DNA from: Cyanobacteriota bacterium
GTDB lineage: Bacteria > Cyanobacteriota > Vampirovibrionia > Vampirovibrionales > Vampirovibrionaceae
Reading direction: 5' to 3'
Assembly: GCA_019751815.1 (NCBI GenBank)
Contig: JAIEMW010000004.1
Location: 849,933-913,932, forward strand
Length of the DNA: 64,000 nucleotides
The notes beneath the pieces were generated by a model. That model searched no databases, had not been told where the DNA came from, and saw only the letters and a list, made by a program, of their open reading frames with translations. This document shows, piece by piece, positions 27,267 through 36,528 of this stretch (positions within the stretch are counted from its first letter, which is position 1; the number at the start of each line of letters is the position of its first letter). The position numbers and the translations under genes are program-made.

Positions 27267-27980
27267 ATGGTGAATGAAATTAATGGCTTGGGTGCCAATA
27301 CAAAGACGCCAGGTGCTTATGGTGCTTTGGCAGCACAACGTGTGCAGGATGCCGCAGGAAAAGATCCATTAGGGGTGAGTAGTAGCAATATTCGCTATAC
27401 ACCGAAGGACGCGCCGAGAATTAATGATATTTTTGGCTATGCTCAGCAGGATTTAAAAGGTTTGGATGCAAACAAGGACGGTTTCTTGGATAAAAGTGAG
27501 CTCACAAAGGCGTTTGGATCCGAAAAAGCGGCCAATAATTTTATGGGGATTGTTGATCAAAACAAGGACGGGAAGATTGATGTTCCTGAGAACGCAGGGT
27601 ATTTGGCAATGCAGCAGAATGCTTCAACCAATTTGCCTGCGGCAATGCGAGAAATGGCTGGTGGGGATAAAGAGGCGAATGCTGCGATTGATGCGCAAGC
27701 GAAGGCCAATCCAGCTCCAGCAAGTCCTGAACCGGGGCTAATTACACCCAGTGACCGAAAATGGACAGACTTTGCGGTGAACAACACACCCGCTTTAGCA
27801 GGGCAGGTTGTTAAGCAAAGTATGGAGCAGTTGAATCTGCGCGAAAAATATGCTGCGTTTACGAAAGAACAGACTGCTTCAAATACGCCAACGCCAAGCA
27901 CGGGCACAGCACCGACAACGGCACCAGCGACAGAGAAAAAGCCGGATCCGCCGCCCGCTACTGCGACGGATAAAAAGTAG
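27267..27980 (+). CDS. EF-hand calcium-binding protein
   Basis: About 237 residues. Two canonical EF-hand loops are visible: DANKDGFLDKSE and DQNKDGKIDVPE, 33 residues apart, as in a calmodulin-like pair. The N-terminus is polar without a signal peptide, and the C-terminal 40 residues are a Pro/Thr/Ala low-complexity tail. Start ATG at 27267 follows GGGGGGA nine bases upstream; a GTG at 27249 in the same frame is less likely because it precedes that SD. Divergent from the TPM operon across 218 bases. It probably binds Ca2+ as a buffer or sensor; the partner is unknown. Confidence 0.8.
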   Translation: MVNEINGLGANTKTPGAYGALAAQRVQDAAGKDPLGVSSSNIRYTPKDAPRINDIFGYAQQDLKGLDANKDGFLDKSELTKAFGSEKAANNFMGIVDQNKDGKIDVPENAGYLAMQQNASTNLPAAMREMAGGDKEANAAIDAQAKANPAPASPEPGLITPSDRKWTDFAVNNTPALAGQVVKQSMEQLNLREKYAAFTKEQTASNTPTPSTGTAPTTAPATEKKPDPPPATATDKK

Positions 27981-28074
27981 TCTCAACGCCACTTTTTCTT
28001 TGCAACTTTTTATAAAAAGCCTCTCCATTGACAGAAGCCTTGCTTATTGCAGAAATAGCAGAGTGACTCATTCA

Positions 28075-29331
28075 ATGCGGGAGGCTTTTGGCGTGAATTC
28101 ATTTCTGCAACCGATACTGGGAAGTATGCTTTTATTTTCTGGGTTTTGGGTATCTTGCTTCGCTCAAGTCAATACAGAAGCAACGATGCCAGAAGGGTTT
28201 CAACTGCCAGCCTATTTTCAGCAGCTTCCCTCCGGGAAAAATCATACGATCACGGATGTCCCCGGTGTGAGAGTGGGCCATGTGACCTACCTAAAAACAG
28301 AGGCCCTTCCTCCTATTGCCACTGGGGTAACTGCCGTTCTGCCAACCTCAACAGACGCCTTGTCAAACACCGGCTTCTGGGCTGCCGTTTATTCGCTCAA
28401 CGGTAACGGGGAGTTAACGGGCACTCATTTCATCCAACAGAGCGGCCTGTTAAACGGCCCCATCCTGCTCACCAATACTCGAGCGGTTGGCGTCGTCTTT
28501 GAAGGGGTGCATCAATATTTTGAACAACACGGCAAAGAGGGTTGGGCCAGTGAACTGCCGGTTGTGGGCGAATGCTGGGACGGTTTTTTTAATGGAAATC
28601 CCCGGGTGGTGAGGCCAGAAGATGTGAGTACCGCTATCCTCAATGCATCTACGGACCCTGTGGCTCAGGGCCGGGTTGGTGCAGGATGCGGGATGCGTTC
28701 TTTTGAGCTGCATGCAGGGATTGGTTCAGCCTCTCGGCAAGTGGCCCGTGCAGAGAAGTATTATACAGTTGGGGTGCTGGTAAACACCAATCACAGTGTG
28801 CTAAGTCGGTTAAACCCAGCGTTAAAAACGTCACTTGAAGCGTATTTGAGCAAAAGCCAGCATCGTCCTCTTAGCTTGCAGCAGTTAAGTGAAGAGGATA
28901 ACCGTGATGTGGTGCCGGCGCTAAAAGTGTTTCTAAAAAAGCTAAATGAGAACAAGCAAAATGAGAAAAAATTAAATCCCAAACCCGATCAAAATTCTGG
29001 GCCAGATGCACCGGGGCGTCAGGGGTCTATTATGGTGATTATTGCCACCGATGCGCCTCTGCTCCCCCATCAGCTTCAAGCCTTGGCCCGCCATGCTGGG
29101 TTGGGGATTGGTTTAGCCGGTGGGCTTGCCGCCACGCACAGCGGGGATTTAATCCTAGCATTTTCCACAGCCAATGCCATCTTGATGAAAGGATGGGGTG
29201 TTGAAGATGCGAGTACCCTTGCGATGCCTGTCCTTGTTTCTGAGGGCGTGATGAATCAGCTCTATGCGGCCACCATTGAGGCGGTGGTGGATGCTCAGAT
29301 GCAGGCCATTATTGCAGCTCACGCTAAATAG
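28075..29331 (+). CDS. P1 family peptidase (DmpA-type aminopeptidase), secreted
   Basis: About 418 residues from ATG at 28075, with a signal peptide (residues 1-31, ending CFAQ). It matches the P1 self-processing N-terminal nucleophile family: ITDVPGVRVGHVT at the N-terminus, then NGNGELTGTHFI, VVGECWDGFFN, VGAGCGM and the GIGSASRQV block where the precursor is cut into two chains, and a C-terminal IIATDAPLLPHQL. Members remove N-terminal amino acids from small peptides or amides. A hydrophilic insertion (about residues 275-315, Lys/Asn/Glu-rich) sits before the IIATDAPL block. The open frame extends upstream over the EF-hand gene but that part is Arg-rich shadow sequence. Confidence 0.88.
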   Translation: MREAFGVNSFLQPILGSMLLFSGFWVSCFAQVNTEATMPEGFQLPAYFQQLPSGKNHTITDVPGVRVGHVTYLKTEALPPIATGVTAVLPTSTDALSNTGFWAAVYSLNGNGELTGTHFIQQSGLLNGPILLTNTRAVGVVFEGVHQYFEQHGKEGWASELPVVGECWDGFFNGNPRVVRPEDVSTAILNASTDPVAQGRVGAGCGMRSFELHAGIGSASRQVARAEKYYTVGVLVNTNHSVLSRLNPALKTSLEAYLSKSQHRPLSLQQLSEEDNRDVVPALKVFLKKLNENKQNEKKLNPKPDQNSGPDAPGRQGSIMVIIATDAPLLPHQLQALARHAGLGIGLAGGLAATHSGDLILAFSTANAILMKGWGVEDASTLAMPVLVSEGVMNQLYAATIEAVVDAQMQAIIAAHAK

Positions 29332-29405
29332 TGACAGGCGACTGAGAATGTCAGAGGATAATGTGATCACACTCAAAACGATTGCAATGTAAAAGGGCTT
29401 ATTTG

Positions 29406-31316
29406 ATGACCAGAAACCGTTATTTAACGCGATGCCTCCTCCGTTGCTGTTTCCTATTCTGTATTTCCTGGCTGTGGGGGTACATGGCCATTAGGGCTGC
29501 TGAAACACAATCTGGTCTTCACTGGCAGTCCTATTCTCAAGCCGCTTTTCAACAGGCTGCCCGTGAAAAAAAACTCGTGATTTTGGACTTACAAGCGGTG
29601 TGGTGTCATTGGTGCCATGTAATGGAGGCAACGACCTACCAAGACCCAGCTGTAAAGCGTCTCTTGCAAGAAAAATTTGTTTTCATACAGGCCGATCAAG
29701 ATGCCCGTCCTGATTTGGCCCTACGGTACCGGGATTACGGGTGGCCTGCGACGGTAATTTTGAGTCCAGACGGAACCGATATTGTGAAACGGGCCGGCTA
29801 TATTACCCCCAGTGCGATGGTCCATTTGCTGGAAGCGGTGATTCAAGACCCAACCCCAGAAAGGACAGATCCCAATGACACAGCTGTTTCAGTTTTAGAA
29901 GATTCTGAATCTGACAAGGGGGGTCCAGACCAAAAGCCAGCACGTGATTCGGATAAAGTCCCATTCAGCTTGTCCAAAAAACAGCGAGAGAGGTTAACCA
30001 ACGCCTTTTTTGATGGGTTTGACACGGATCAAGGCGCCTGGGGTCACGGGAGTCATAAATTTTTAGACCCTGATAGTGTGGAATATGCCATGTTGAAAGC
30101 CCAATCCGGGGATGTGATTGCGGGTAAAATGGCCCAAAAAACGCTGAATGCTCAAATTCAGTTGCTGGATCCCGTCTGGGGAGGCATGTATCAGTATTCG
30201 ACTGGCGGGGTTTGGACCCATCCTCATTTTGAGAAAATTATGTCTGTTCAGGCAGAAAACATCCGGATTTATGCCGCTGCCTACTCACAATTTAAAGATC
30301 CGCGCTACTTGAAAACAGCTGAAACCATTGCAAGTTATCTTACCCGTTTTTTACAAGGAGCGAATGGGGCCTTCTACGTCAGTCAAGATGCGGATCCCAG
30401 ACCCGGGGAACACGCAGGTGGTTATTTTAAACTCAGCGATGCGGCGCGTCGAAAGCGAGGGATTCCCCGTGTGGATACACACCAGTATGCCCGGGAAAAT
30501 GGCTGGGCTATTGAAGCACTGTGTACGCTATACCAAGCATCCGGTAAATCCGTTTACTTAAATCAGGCACTGAAAGCTGCATATTGGGCACAGGAGCATC
30601 GGGCTGAAAAGGCTGAAGAGACATTGGGCTTTTTCCATAACCAGCCAGAATCAAACAATAATTCTCCCTCCAATAATTCTCAGACGGGGATTTATCTGGG
30701 AGATACGCTGGCAATGGGCCGGGCCTTCACAGCACTGTATTTATCCACAGGGGAGAGGTTATGGCTGGTTAACGCCGAGAAGACGGCGCGCTTTATCGAA
30801 CAGCACTTTCGCTCACCCACTGCGGGGTATTTTGTTGCGGCCAGAACAGAGACCCCTGCGGTTAAAAACCGAGATGAGAATGTTTCTTTAGTGCGTTGGC
30901 TGAATTTGTTGGGTCATTTAACCGGTAATGCAGAGCAGGCTGAGATGGCCCGCCATGGGATGCGATGGCTGGTGCAGCCCAGTATTGCCGATATTCCGTT
31001 TTCTGCCAGCACACTTTTGCCGGATTATGAAGTAACCCATGCACCACTGCACGTGACAGTGGTGGGCGGCAAAACCGACCCGCAAGCACGACAATTGTTT
31101 AAAGCAGCCCTCAATTACCCGTCTACTTATAAGCGGCTCGATTGGTGGGATAAAGCGGAAGGCCCAATGCCCAATCCGGATGTTCAGTATCCTACGTTGG
31201 AAAAGCCTGCGGCTTTTGTCTGCACCCAAAATCGTTGCTCTATCCCCGTGTTTGATTCCATGAAACTTCCGGGCCTGATTGATCGTCTATCTCACAGAAA
31301 GCAGTCAAATTTATGA
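29406..31316 (+). CDS. Secreted thioredoxin-fold DUF255/YyaL-like protein
   Basis: About 636 residues. A signal peptide or anchor (9-32) precedes a thioredoxin-like domain with WCHWCHVM (Cys67, Cys70) and GWPATVIL, the signature of the DUF255/YyaL (SPATA20) family. The rest is an alpha-helical (alpha/alpha toroid-like) domain with the blocks GGMYQYSTGGVW and SQDADP. Length is near the usual 650-700. A poly-acidic/Ser linker (about 160-195) separates the domains. ATG at 29406 with AAAAGGG upstream is preferred over ATG at 29382. Its stop overlaps the next start by ATGA, so it is the first gene of a thiol-redox operon. The activity of the family is unknown. Confidence 0.88.
   Translation: MTRNRYLTRCLLRCCFLFCISWLWGYMAIRAAETQSGLHWQSYSQAAFQQAAREKKLVILDLQAVWCHWCHVMEATTYQDPAVKRLLQEKFVFIQADQDARPDLALRYRDYGWPATVILSPDGTDIVKRAGYITPSAMVHLLEAVIQDPTPERTDPNDTAVSVLEDSESDKGGPDQKPARDSDKVPFSLSKKQRERLTNAFFDGFDTDQGAWGHGSHKFLDPDSVEYAMLKAQSGDVIAGKMAQKTLNAQIQLLDPVWGGMYQYSTGGVWTHPHFEKIMSVQAENIRIYAAAYSQFKDPRYLKTAETIASYLTRFLQGANGAFYVSQDADPRPGEHAGGYFKLSDAARRKRGIPRVDTHQYARENGWAIEALCTLYQASGKSVYLNQALKAAYWAQEHRAEKAEETLGFFHNQPESNNNSPSNNSQTGIYLGDTLAMGRAFTALYLSTGERLWLVNAEKTARFIEQHFRSPTAGYFVAARTETPAVKNRDENVSLVRWLNLLGHLTGNAEQAEMARHGMRWLVQPSIADIPFSASTLLPDYEVTHAPLHVTVVGGKTDPQARQLFKAALNYPSTYKRLDWWDKAEGPMPNPDVQYPTLEKPAAFVCTQNRCSIPVFDSMKLPGLIDRLSHRKQSNL
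30657..30681. repeat. Partial 15-bp tandem duplication in the DUF255 gene
   Basis: aataattctccctcc (30657-30671) is followed by aataattctc (30672-30681). It encodes NNSPSNNSQ, a probable surface loop, and keeps the reading frame. Confidence 0.6.
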
Positions 31317-32551
31317 ATTTAGCCAGAAAGTATGGTTCTTCTTGCTTCATGGTGTCTATCATCATGATGCTTCTCACTATGCTATTTGCGTTTGCAGAAG
31401 AAGTTTCTTTAGACGGGGTTCAGGCTGTTTCCGCAGAGCAAGTGCACGAGCTATTTCCCGAGGCCAAGGGAAAACCCGTTTTCTTGGAGTTTAAATCTAA
31501 ATTTTGCTTAGCCTGCAAAAAAATGGATCCCATTTTGGCCCGTCTGCTGCCAGAGTATGCGGCCAAAGGGCACTTGGTCGAAAAAGTCTTTGATATCAGC
31601 AAGGACCGTGCGGCCAATCAGGCGTTGTTTCAGGCCTTTCAACCCAAAATTGTGCCTACCCAGGTATATATTTATCCCAGCGGTCGAATTGCCAGAGTGT
31701 ATACCGATTTTCATTCGGAAGCAGCCTTGCGAGAAGCACTAAATCAAATCACAACCCCACTTGGAGCCCAAAAGAGGCCTGTCGTGAGTGATAAGGCAAG
31801 TGAGTCCAGTGATTTGATGCAGTCTGTTAGTCGACAGTTTCAACAGAGTTTGAAACACACCAGTGGCGGCTGGACGGTGCTTCTGGCCTTTGCCGCAGGG
31901 CTTATCAGCTCGTTTTTCCCCTGTTGTATTGGGATGTTGCCTATATTGATTGGCTACATGGGGGTTTACGAGAGTAAATCCAAATGGGACGTCTTTCAGC
32001 AGGTAGGCGTGTTTATTCTGGGGCTGGCCTCTGTTCTTACCGTGTTGGGGATTGGGCTCAGCTTGCTGGGGAAAACCTTTGGAGAGCTTAATACCAGTGT
32101 GCTTTACTATTTGGTGGCGGCGGTCTGCTTTGTGATGGCGCTGCAAATTTTAGAGTGGATCCATTTACCCCTTCCCTCGGTACTGACTAAATTACCCGAG
32201 CAACGCCAAGGCAAGTGGCTGGCCCCTTATATTTTGGGAGCGTCATTTGGGTTGGTTTCCTCACCTTGTGGCACGCCCGTGTTGGCGGCGATTTTGGGTG
32301 TGATTAGCCAACAAGGCGATCCTATTTTAGGGGGAATTAGCCTGTTTGCCTACGCTGTCGGACAAGGCTTTTTGCTCATGGTTGTTGGATTATTTACCGG
32401 TCTGTTAAAATACCGTGCACAAATGGCCAGTCTGGGACAAACGTTTACGAAAATCAGTGGGGTGGCTTTTATGCTGCTGGCGGTGATTTTTCTGCTCCAG
32501 GGGCTAGGACTCTGGAATGATTTGCTGTTGAAAGTTTTACCAAATGAGTAA
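31313..32551 (+). CDS. DsbD/CcdA-like transmembrane thiol-disulphide transporter with N-terminal thioredoxin domain
   Basis: A 412-residue protein. A signal peptide (1-28) precedes a thioredoxin-like domain with CLAC (Cys65, Cys68) and IVPTQVYIYP (cis-Pro). From about residue 185 there are eight or so membrane helices of the DsbD/CcdA family, with the paired cysteines in FFPCC and SSPCG. The order is the reverse of classic DsbD, whose thioredoxin domain is C-terminal. It would pass electrons from the cytoplasm to periplasmic thiol proteins, most simply the flanking thioredoxin-like proteins. Overlaps the upstream gene by four bases; the following gene has its SD at this stop codon. Confidence 0.88.
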   Translation: MNLARKYGSSCFMVSIIMMLLTMLFAFAEEVSLDGVQAVSAEQVHELFPEAKGKPVFLEFKSKFCLACKKMDPILARLLPEYAAKGHLVEKVFDISKDRAANQALFQAFQPKIVPTQVYIYPSGRIARVYTDFHSEAALREALNQITTPLGAQKRPVVSDKASESSDLMQSVSRQFQQSLKHTSGGWTVLLAFAAGLISSFFPCCIGMLPILIGYMGVYESKSKWDVFQQVGVFILGLASVLTVLGIGLSLLGKTFGELNTSVLYYLVAAVCFVMALQILEWIHLPLPSVLTKLPEQRQGKWLAPYILGASFGLVSSPCGTPVLAAILGVISQQGDPILGGISLFAYAVGQGFLLMVVGLFTGLLKYRAQMASLGQTFTKISGVAFMLLAVIFLLQGLGLWNDLLLKVLPNE

Positions 32552-32561
32552 GGAGTGGTAT

Positions 32562-32978
32562 ATGCAGTTCGCTCGCTTTAATGTCAATGCTTTGGCTTTT
32601 TCACTGGTTTTTGTCAGCTTAATTGTCTCTACAGCGGCTTTTGCCGAATTGAAGAAGACGCAGTTTCCGACCGAGTGGAAGGCAAAAACACAGGCGGCTA
32701 AATTGGTTATTTTGGAATTTTCAACCCCCTGGTGTGCCAGTTGCCAAAAGCTAAAACCGACAGTCTCATCCTTGGAAAAACGATACGGCAAGCATTTGGC
32801 TGTGCTCAACGTGAATTTGGATCTACCTGAAAACCAACGCTATGCCGAAAAATTCGCCATTGAATCTGCACCGACTTTTGTTTTCTATGGCAAAAATCGT
32901 GAGTGGAAAGAGCGGATAGACCGCGATATTACCCCAGCAGAACTAGAGGGTCTGGTTGCTAAGCAGCTCGGCCAATAA
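32562..32978 (+). CDS. Periplasmic thioredoxin-like protein
   Basis: About 138 residues. Signal peptide 1-28 (ending TAAFA), then a thioredoxin fold with WCASC (Cys58, Cys61) and IESAPTFVFYG (cis-Pro loop). The start is decided by AGGAG at 32551-32555, six bases before ATG at 32562; an earlier in-frame ATG at 32544 lies inside the previous gene. The active-site pair CASC differs from CGPC of cytoplasmic thioredoxins. Last gene of the operon with the DUF255 and DsbD-like proteins, so it is the probable reduced client of the latter. Confidence 0.88.
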   Translation: MQFARFNVNALAFSLVFVSLIVSTAAFAELKKTQFPTEWKAKTQAAKLVILEFSTPWCASCQKLKPTVSSLEKRYGKHLAVLNVNLDLPENQRYAEKFAIESAPTFVFYGKNREWKERIDRDITPAELEGLVAKQLGQ

Positions 32979-32995
32979 AACCCGTAAATTAGAGA

Positions 32996-34096
32996 TTAGC
33001 AGGCAGGTTGCAAAATAATCCCGTTTGAAGGGAGCCCAGCTTCAAGGAGGGTCTGACTAGCATCCTGGTTAGTATCTTTGTTGGAAGGGCTCATCAGAAG
33101 CTTTTCAACGTGTTGAAACACCTGCGGGCTCAGGACCAAGGTCAGGTGGTCAATCGCAGGGTCTTGGATGAGGTGCTGTGTAATTTGGGCTTGGCTTTCT
33201 GCTTCGGCCTCAATAAAGCCTTTTCGGAAATGGACCATGAAGTCCCAAACCGTCAAAATATTATGACGAACCACATCCGTCGAGTGCTTTACGCGGTTCA
33301 TATTGGCTTGGATTAACTGATCAAACACCACAGGAATGGGTTTCCCGGGGTTTCTGGGAATCCAGAAATTTTTCAGGTTCTCGACGCCATCTGCCCCTAA
33401 AAATCCAGTGCCCAGAGAAATGAGTTGATCGACTGCAATTCGAGATTGTTTATGATTTTGCATCATCTCCAGCCAGTAATGACCAATCAGGCCGCCAAGG
33501 CAATGACCGACAAGACTAACCTTTTTGACCCCATACAGGTCTTGCATCCGGGTAAGCTCGTCACTGACCGCTTTGGCAGAGGTGGCAATATCAGCAAACC
33601 CATTAGAGGGTAGGGCCATCACACAGACCAAATGTCCCTTTTGGGTAAAGTATTCGTGCATTTCGCGGAAAAAAGCAGGCGGGGTGTTCAGTCCTGGGAT
33701 AATCAGCATCGCCGATTTTTCAGTTGCTGCGATATCCGGTGAGTCTGTATCTGATACGTTTTTCGGCAGAACAGGCTCTGGGGCACTGGAGGACACAAAA
33801 CAGCCGATCCGTTGCAGGGCATAATAATCTTGACGTGCTTTTTTGCTGAGTCCCGCGATTCGTTTGATCGCCTGGCAATAAGTCATCCAGAACGCACTGA
33901 GAGAAGAGAGCTGCTTGCGTTGGGAGAAGGGAAGCAGGTCACTCTTGAAAAAATCGCAAATGTTTTGAATTTCTAACTCGCTCAGCTTGCGGTGCAAGGG
34001 GTTGAGTTTCATCAAGGCAATAGCCAACATACCGCCCCACTTAGAATACATCCAAGGCAGTGGGGTTTTCTTAAACTCGCTGGAGGGTTTTGGCAT
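32996..34096 (-). CDS. Alpha/beta hydrolase with cysteine nucleophile (PhaC/lipase-like)
   Basis: A 366-residue alpha/beta hydrolase. The oxyanion strand reads LIIPGLNTPPAFF, and the nucleophile elbow reads GHCLGG with Cys199 (codon TGC) where lipases and esterases have Ser. A late His in AIDHLTLVLS may be the catalytic base. Cys in this position is typical of PHA synthases (GxCxGG), but other PhaC landmarks are not evident and the length is short, so it may be a thioesterase, lipase-like acyltransferase or divergent synthase. The first 120 residues are helical and poorly conserved. Convergent with the thioredoxin gene; 143 bases separate it from the upstream HTTM gene. Confidence 0.7.
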   Translation of the reverse strand: MPKPSSEFKKTPLPWMYSKWGGMLAIALMKLNPLHRKLSELEIQNICDFFKSDLLPFSQRKQLSSLSAFWMTYCQAIKRIAGLSKKARQDYYALQRIGCFVSSSAPEPVLPKNVSDTDSPDIAATEKSAMLIIPGLNTPPAFFREMHEYFTQKGHLVCVMALPSNGFADIATSAKAVSDELTRMQDLYGVKKVSLVGHCLGGLIGHYWLEMMQNHKQSRIAVDQLISLGTGFLGADGVENLKNFWIPRNPGKPIPVVFDQLIQANMNRVKHSTDVVRHNILTVWDFMVHFRKGFIEAEAESQAQITQHLIQDPAIDHLTLVLSPQVFQHVEKLLMSPSNKDTNQDASQTLLEAGLPSNGIILQPAC

Positions 34097-34239
34097 CCGG
34101 GTGCTTTTAAACCTATTTTTAACCTAAGTCAGTTAGGTCCCATCTCAGTGACACACAAACCAATAAATTGAATCACTGTCGTTACTTCCATTATGTGCGA
34201 CAACCTATGTTTTATCAATACAGGAGTTATTCGCCTTAT

Positions 34240-36087
34240 TTACCTGTGTTCTAGCGTACAGTCCTGATGCCAGACTGGGTAAGTCTGTGGTTGCGTCCTC
34301 TGGTAGTCTGGAAGGTTGATTTGGGCCATAATATAGAGATCGAAGGATTTTAGGGAGAGGGGGGAGGAGAGGGGAGAACGAGTCGAAAGAAAATGTCCAT
34401 TCCAATGCCGACATTGATACGCTGCAAAGCCAGGCATAAAATACGGCTGGATGTCGGGGTCGGTGAGTGAATTTAAGAGGTAGTTCTGACGGAGACTGTG
34501 GTAATCCCGGCTTGCGGCTGCCGGCATATCCCAGTGGATAGGTGAGTCCGGTTTTAACAGGTTGACATGCTCACCATTAGATAATGCGCCGATACCCACC
34601 ACAGCGTGGTTGACGCGAGACACATTGGGGGCAAAAACCCCCCAGCTTTGCCGAAGCCCCGTGAAGGAACCCCAGGGATCAGCTGCGTGAATCCCTTGCA
34701 GTGAAAGGCAGTTAGAAGCGACAATATAGACCCCGCAAAAGCCAAGCAAGCCGATTTCCCAAGGGGTAAGCCCTAACTTAAGTGCGTGTGTGTTTGGGCC
34801 AAACCACCGTAAAAAGAAACTCAGATTTTCGCGCTCACGTGCAACCCAACGGTAGAGGGTATTGCCCGCGGCCATCACCCACGGAAGCTTTAAACAAAAT
34901 CCGCCCGCAAAGCCAAGCCAGGGAGATAAACTCACAAAACGAGAAAGGGCATCAAAACGGGTATACTCCTGTGTACGGTTCTCATTGCCGCTCACGAGCA
35001 ACCAGGAGTTGACGCTTTGCATTTGAGAGAAACGCAGTGGATCTGTTTGAGCCGGGATAAACACAGCTTTTTCCGAGGCAATACACAAAAATGTCTCTAG
35101 AAGGGCTAGCATCTTGCGGCAAAAGCCACAGTCGCCGTCGAAATAAACTCGCCACGGGGATATTTCCCCACTATTTTTCTGAAATTTTCCCCAAGACCAT
35201 TTTCTCCAAAACCAGGCGGGCAAAATGCTAACAAACACAGCCATATCAATCCAAGGAAACACACCAATATTCATCGTGGTGGCAATCCCCATATGCAACA
35301 AACACCCCAAAATTACGGCACTGGTGCGAAGAGGACCGGATAAAAACGGAGAGAGCAACAGGCCAGGCAGGATGATCTCAATTCCGTAGGCCAGTAGACT
35401 CAGGCTGTGTATCAGACGGGGGTAGTGTAATAGCCATAAGCCCAGAGGCTGGGTAAACATATCCACATTCAAGGCATAGTAAATGGCCATATGCTCTGTG
35501 CGCCAGTCAGCACCGTACTTTAGCAGGGCGGTAAACAGATAAATGAGGCTAACTTGCAGTAGCCAGCACAGTGTGTTTAAGCCATGGACGGATGTTTCCT
35601 CAGGCTCTGTTGGCTTTTCGAGGTGTGCCAGAACCCGACGGGCCTTATCCACCGACCATGTTGCACCCAGTGGCAAAAACATACACCAGAAAAGCACGTT
35701 CACCATCAGCCGGTCCCCATTGTCGTGAATCCATGGGGTTCGGGTGTCGAGTGATTGCACCAGCAACCAGCAAAGCACACTGGCTAAACGGGTCTGGTAA
35801 CCGAGAATAAAGCAGACAAGTGCAGCGGCCTCTATTAAGCAAAGGCCGTACTGGATAAAGGCAGTGCCAGACATCAGGTGGAGACAAAGCGTATGGATGG
35901 GCATCCGGTAGAGAATCAAAGCATCTCGAGGAGACAGACCGTAATCGGTCTGAAACAGCGGGAGATCCATTGTTCTGTAGAGGAGATCAATCAGAATCAG
36001 GCTTCCCAAGAGTACGCGAAAGACAGCCAAAGACCGTGTATCCAGGTCATAACTGCTGGCCAGTTTTTTCAGAAAGACGCTAATCAT
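34240..36087 (-). CDS. HTTM (vitamin K carboxylase-like) membrane protein fused to DCC thiol-disulphide oxidoreductase
   Basis: A 615-residue protein. The first 300 residues are a multi-helix HTTM domain: it begins LDTRSLAVFRVLLGSLILIDLL and has the LVQSLDTRTPWIHDNGD block typical of the family. From about 318 follows a DCC domain (DUF393) with VYFDGDCGFCRKM, whose DGDCGFC is the defining motif, then further helices (about 440-460) and a C-terminal cytoplasmic or periplasmic tail. HTTM and DCC proteins are often neighbours; here they are one chain. The reaction is unknown. The ATG lies inside the end of the upstream gene (8-base overlap), placing this at the end of the chemotaxis transcript. 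Confidence 0.85.
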   Translation of the reverse strand: MISVFLKKLASSYDLDTRSLAVFRVLLGSLILIDLLYRTMDLPLFQTDYGLSPRDALILYRMPIHTLCLHLMSGTAFIQYGLCLIEAAALVCFILGYQTRLASVLCWLLVQSLDTRTPWIHDNGDRLMVNVLFWCMFLPLGATWSVDKARRVLAHLEKPTEPEETSVHGLNTLCWLLQVSLIYLFTALLKYGADWRTEHMAIYYALNVDMFTQPLGLWLLHYPRLIHSLSLLAYGIEIILPGLLLSPFLSGPLRTSAVILGCLLHMGIATTMNIGVFPWIDMAVFVSILPAWFWRKWSWGKFQKNSGEISPWRVYFDGDCGFCRKMLALLETFLCIASEKAVFIPAQTDPLRFSQMQSVNSWLLVSGNENRTQEYTRFDALSRFVSLSPWLGFAGGFCLKLPWVMAAGNTLYRWVARERENLSFFLRWFGPNTHALKLGLTPWEIGLLGFCGVYIVASNCLSLQGIHAADPWGSFTGLRQSWGVFAPNVSRVNHAVVGIGALSNGEHVNLLKPDSPIHWDMPAAASRDYHSLRQNYLLNSLTDPDIQPYFMPGFAAYQCRHWNGHFLSTRSPLSSPLSLKSFDLYIMAQINLPDYQRTQPQTYPVWHQDCTLEHR

Positions 36088-36523
36088 GAGGCAATGTCTT
36101 CGGGGGTAACGCCTTGGTCGAATCGATAAAATAACCCGACCCTCCCCAGAGAGCGGGATTTTTTTGACTGGGCGGTAGCTTTAGAAACCCCTTGCCCACA
36201 AGCGCGCTGTCGATAGAGGCGAACGCATCGTCTGACCAGGGTGTTATTAGCACCACAGAGGCAGGTTGATCGGGAATCCCTTGGGTGACACAAGGCACAG
36301 GGGGAAGGGCTCTCAATTGGTGCCAGCTGGCCGTGTTGAACTCTTGATCTGTTTTAGCGCCAATACGAATGCATCGATTATTGATTTGGCTCTGAAAATC
36401 GACGAGATTGAGTGGATTTTCAATATAATCCCAGACCACAACACTAAGTGCAGCAGTGCAAGTGAGTAGCACAGAGAGAATAAGGGGATTTCGTGCTGCT
36501 TTTTTTTGCCAAGAATAGAACAT
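36080..36523 (-). CDS. Small membrane-anchored hypothetical protein
   Basis: A 147-residue protein with one N-terminal membrane helix (about 13-34, NPLILSVLLTCTAALSVVVW) and a soluble domain outside with two cysteines (CIRIG and VPCV). No family is recognised. It starts five bases after cheY and overlaps the HTTM-DCC gene by eight bases, so it is translationally linked to both. The two Cys could be substrates of the DCC domain encoded next (inference). Confidence 0.6.
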   Translation of the reverse strand: MFYSWQKKAARNPLILSVLLTCTAALSVVVWDYIENPLNLVDFQSQINNRCIRIGAKTDQEFNTASWHQLRALPPVPCVTQGIPDQPASVVLITPWSDDAFASIDSALVGKGFLKLPPSQKNPALWGGSGYFIDSTKALPPKTLPHD

Positions 36524-36528
36524 TGTGG

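Noticed and set aside
27972..28019. A/T stems AAAAAGT-ACTTTTT and CTTTTTATAAAAAG after the EF-hand gene
   Set aside because: Weak AT-only stems without a GC part; not convincing as a terminator.
27850..28074. Arg-rich N-terminal extension of the P1 peptidase frame
   Set aside because: It overlaps the EF-hand gene in another frame, is low complexity, and a signal peptide begins at 28075.
34124..34140. Inverted repeat ACCTAA-TTAGGT after the HTTM-DCC gene
   Set aside because: On the minus strand no T-run follows and the stem is 6 bp, so it does not qualify as a terminator.
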